Shown here in pieces: positions 5,347-6,700 of a stretch of 6,700 bases of DNA. Made by a program: the position numbers and the translations under genes. Source of the DNA: Methanomassiliicoccaceae archaeon (GTDB lineage: Archaea; Thermoplasmatota; Thermoplasmata; Methanomassiliicoccales; Methanomethylophilaceae). Position 1 is the stretch's first letter; every line of letters starts with the position of its first letter. Below the pieces are notes generated by a model, which worked only from the letters and a program-made list of their open reading frames with translations, was not told the origin of the DNA and made no database searches. Where the stretch lies: positions 1 to 6,700 of the forward strand of contig WQXR01000066.1 of assembly GCA_009784745.1 (NCBI GenBank), in the 5' to 3' direction.

Positions 5347-5514
5347 ATGGGAAAAAAGTGCAGTGAAATTGAAAAAGAAATAGACAGGATAAGACTCCAG
5401 ATCTATGAAGAGACAAAAGATCTTACGCCGGAACAACACGTAGAGTGGGTGAAAAATATTGGTGAAAAATTCGCAAAGGAATACGGCATTCAGATCGTCT
5501 CCAGAGCAGAATGA
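5347..5514 (+). CDS. Small helical protein of 55 residues, function unknown
   Basis: The ORF reads MGKKCSEIEKEIDRIRLQIY, then EETKDLTPEQHVEWVKNIGE, then KFAKEYGIQIVSRAE, and ends in TGA. It is strongly charged and predicted mostly helical: a heptad-like first helix (about 5-24), a turn at 'LTPEQ', and a second helix (about 28-46). The pattern 'I..IR..IYEETK.LTPEE...........F.KEYGI' recalls many short prokaryotic hypothetical proteins, some resembling antitoxins. I recognise this only by pattern, and no toxin gene is adjacent. It follows the phosphoesterase by 27 bases, in the same frame across its TAG, and shares its transcript up to the terminator at 5563-5605. The near-perfect Shine-Dalgarno site is the best evidence that it is real. 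It could equally be a small regulatory or binding partner of the phosphoesterase. Confidence 0.75.
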   Translation: MGKKCSEIEKEIDRIRLQIYEETKDLTPEQHVEWVKNIGEKFAKEYGIQIVSRAE

Positions 5515-5515
5515 T

Positions 5516-5552
5516 CTTTCATACAAATGAAAAGGAGATCGAACCTTTCGAT
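5516..5552 (+). other. Two small consecutive hairpins in the 3' untranslated region
   Basis: TTTCAT (5517-5522) pairs with ATGAAA (5527-5532) around a 4-base loop. ATCGAA (5538-5543) pairs with TTCGAT (5547-5552) around a 3-base loop. Both are 6-bp stems between the stop of the small ORF and the large terminator hairpin. They are weak individually but follow one another closely. Confidence 0.4.
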
Positions 5553-5562
5553 ATTGTTTAGT

Positions 5563-5605
5563 GAACGGCACACGCACCGTTCGGTGCGCATGCCGTTCCT
5601 TTTTT
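5563..5605 (+). terminator. Strong hairpin and T-tract ending the nnr-phosphoesterase-small ORF unit
   Basis: GAACGGCA (5563-5570) pairs with TGCCGTTC (5591-5598). After a 2x2 internal loop, CGCACC (5573-5578) pairs with GGTGCG (5583-5588) around a 4-base loop. Six T residues follow (5600-5605). The T-tract is on the plus-strand side only, so it terminates the rightward unit. The leftward surface-protein transcript would meet the same hairpin but with no T-tract. Confidence 0.8.
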
Positions 5606-5635
5606 GTGTTTGTTCTTCCTGCTTTCCGGTGATGA

Positions 5636-6700
5636 TCACTTCCTGAACACGAAGAAACTCGCCGCTATCACAAGACCTACAACTGCCGCGATGATCAGTA
5701 TCATCATCGTGTCCAGTTCAAATCCTCCGTCATCTTTCGGTGTGTCGTCGCCGGAACTTTCCGGATACATTATCACGTAATATGAGAAGTGATCCGTTAC
5801 GAATGACACGGTCTTTGCGATCGCGTTATATGTACACTCGAATCTCTCTATATTACCGAGTTCGTCGACATACCATACAAAGAGCAGGGACGGATCCTGA
5901 CCTGTCTTAAGCACATACGGCAGTGTGACGGTCACATGACCGTTCAGAACAGTTACGCTCGTACCGTCCACTGTTGCAGTTATACTGAAAACAGGATTGT
6001 CTCCGACCTTCTGCTTTTGCTTCTGATTCAGGAACGAGATGTCCATCTTCTCTATCGTTATCATGATGACACTGGTGCCGTCCTCTTTTGCATCATCTGC
6101 TATCGCAGATAATGCTTCCTTGCTGAACGTTACCGTTCCGGCCGGAGTATCTATACTCAATTTTCCTCCTTCATCCGCGAGGTAGGACAGACCTGACGCA
6201 GGCATCTCAACGACCGCTTTCTTCGAAGATGCATCCGAAGGCACGACAATGTTCAGGATCAGCTCATCGCCTGAATCCTTTATCTTATCGACCGACTTTT
6301 CCATCTCTCCTTCTTTGACCGTCGCGGTCGTTCCGTCCTCATCCGTGACGACGTCAGGATAGATGTTCGGATCGTCGATCACAACACCTTCCACCGTCAC
6401 TACTTTAGCTTCGGTTATGTTCGTTATCGTGTATTCGCCGTCCGTGAGATCGACTCCGGTGCCGTTCACTTTTATCGTGTAGCCGGAATCACTGTACGCC
6501 AAGTTCAGTGAGAACACGAACGTGAATGAACCTCCGTATTCTACTGGGGATGACGAACCTTCCTTAGCAGCCAGTGTGTATCCCGTACCGGATGCCAGAG
6601 TTACGTTGTATGTGTTCTTCGAAACACCGCTCACTGTTATCGCAAAGCTTGCGGTTATGTCCTCTATCGTGTACACACCGCCGACCGCTTCAAGCGAATC
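5636..6700 (-). CDS. Cell-surface repeat protein with C-terminal membrane anchor (partial, 5' end off the right edge)
   Basis: The last 354 codons are visible and the frame is open to the window edge. The GTG at 6676 is an internal Val, not a start. Visible residues 1-106 belong to an Ig-like repeat region: 'YTIEDITASFAITVSGV' (10-26) recurs as 'YTITNITEAKVVTVEGV' (90-106), a period of 80 residues. Between them are 'SGTGYTLAAKEGSSSPVEYG' (37-56) and 'GYTIKVNGTG' (73-82). Residues about 115-312 form a beta-rich module ending in 'TVSFVTDHFSYYVIM', a pattern also seen in bacterial surface proteins just before their cell-wall anchor. An acidic linker 'SSGDDTPKDDGG' precedes a hydrophobic membrane helix (about 330-352) and a terminal RK. 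The bulk should therefore face outward. The visible part has a single Cys, consistent with an extracellular protein. Adhesin-like function is inferred. It converges on the nnr unit. Confidence 0.87.
   Translation of the reverse strand, partial: DSLEAVGGVYTIEDITASFAITVSGVSKNTYNVTLASGTGYTLAAKEGSSSPVEYGGSFTFVFSLNLAYSDSGYTIKVNGTGVDLTDGEYTITNITEAKVVTVEGVVIDDPNIYPDVVTDEDGTTATVKEGEMEKSVDKIKDSGDELILNIVVPSDASSKKAVVEMPASGLSYLADEGGKLSIDTPAGTVTFSKEALSAIADDAKEDGTSVIMITIEKMDISFLNQKQKQKVGDNPVFSITATVDGTSVTVLNGHVTVTLPYVLKTGQDPSLLFVWYVDELGNIERFECTYNAIAKTVSFVTDHFSYYVIMYPESSGDDTPKDDGGFELDTMMILIIAAVVGLVIAASFFVFRK

Noticed and set aside
5347..5514. Type II toxin-antitoxin pair including the 55-residue ORF
   Set aside because: There is no toxin-like gene on either side. 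The upstream neighbour is a phosphoesterase and a terminator follows directly.
5527..5646. A short ORF starting at ATG 5527
   Set aside because: It runs through the terminator hairpin and T-tract, giving a composition with no protein-like pattern.
6674..6676. GTG as the start of the surface protein
   Set aside because: The frame stays open to the window edge, and the GTG falls inside an Ig-like repeat, so the gene continues upstream.

Overview
This window is archaeal. The two most diagnostic genes, ribosomal protein S8e and the signal recognition particle subunit SRP19, do not occur in bacteria. The core genes have TATA boxes about 25 bases before their ATG and no Shine-Dalgarno sequence, which fits leaderless archaeal transcripts. 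The membrane-anchored surface protein with Ig-like repeats, the moderate GC content and the general codon use suggest a host- or gut-associated Thermoplasmata lineage such as the Methanomassiliicoccales. That placement is inference: nothing in the window settles it.

Layout, left to right. (1) Positions 1-2064, minus strand, hold an accessory-looking pair. One is a DinD/BRO-domain protein (complete). The other, downstream of it, is the first 364 codons of an OLD-like AAA ATPase that runs off the left edge. They are separated by a 119-base gap with a hairpin and a fresh TATA box. (2) Positions 2065-2391 are a divergent intergenic region. It carries a Shine-Dalgarno sequence for dinD, two tandem 28-bp repeats and the S8e promoter. 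(3) Positions 2392-3094, plus strand, hold S8e and then SRP19, each with its own TATA-like element, and then a hairpin. (4) Positions 3153-5514, plus strand, form a tight unit: bifunctional NAD(P)HX epimerase/dehydratase (nnr), then after 1 base a COG1407-type metallophosphoesterase, then a 55-residue helical protein behind an exceptionally strong Shine-Dalgarno sequence. A large hairpin with a T-tract ends the unit. (5) Positions 5636-6700, minus strand, hold the C-terminal 354 residues of a repeat-containing cell-surface protein with a C-terminal membrane anchor. Its 5' end lies outside the window.

The middle of the window is housekeeping: translation, protein targeting, and repair of damaged nicotinamide cofactors. 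The flanks are lineage-specific: a DNA-damage/defence-like ATPase plus DinD on the left and a surface adhesin-like protein on the right. The points most worth a second look are the dinD/ATPase cassette with its tandem repeats and an in-gene near-palindrome, and the amber (TAG) stop of the phosphoesterase. That stop lies in frame with the following small ORF, which matters if the organism decodes TAG as pyrrolysine.
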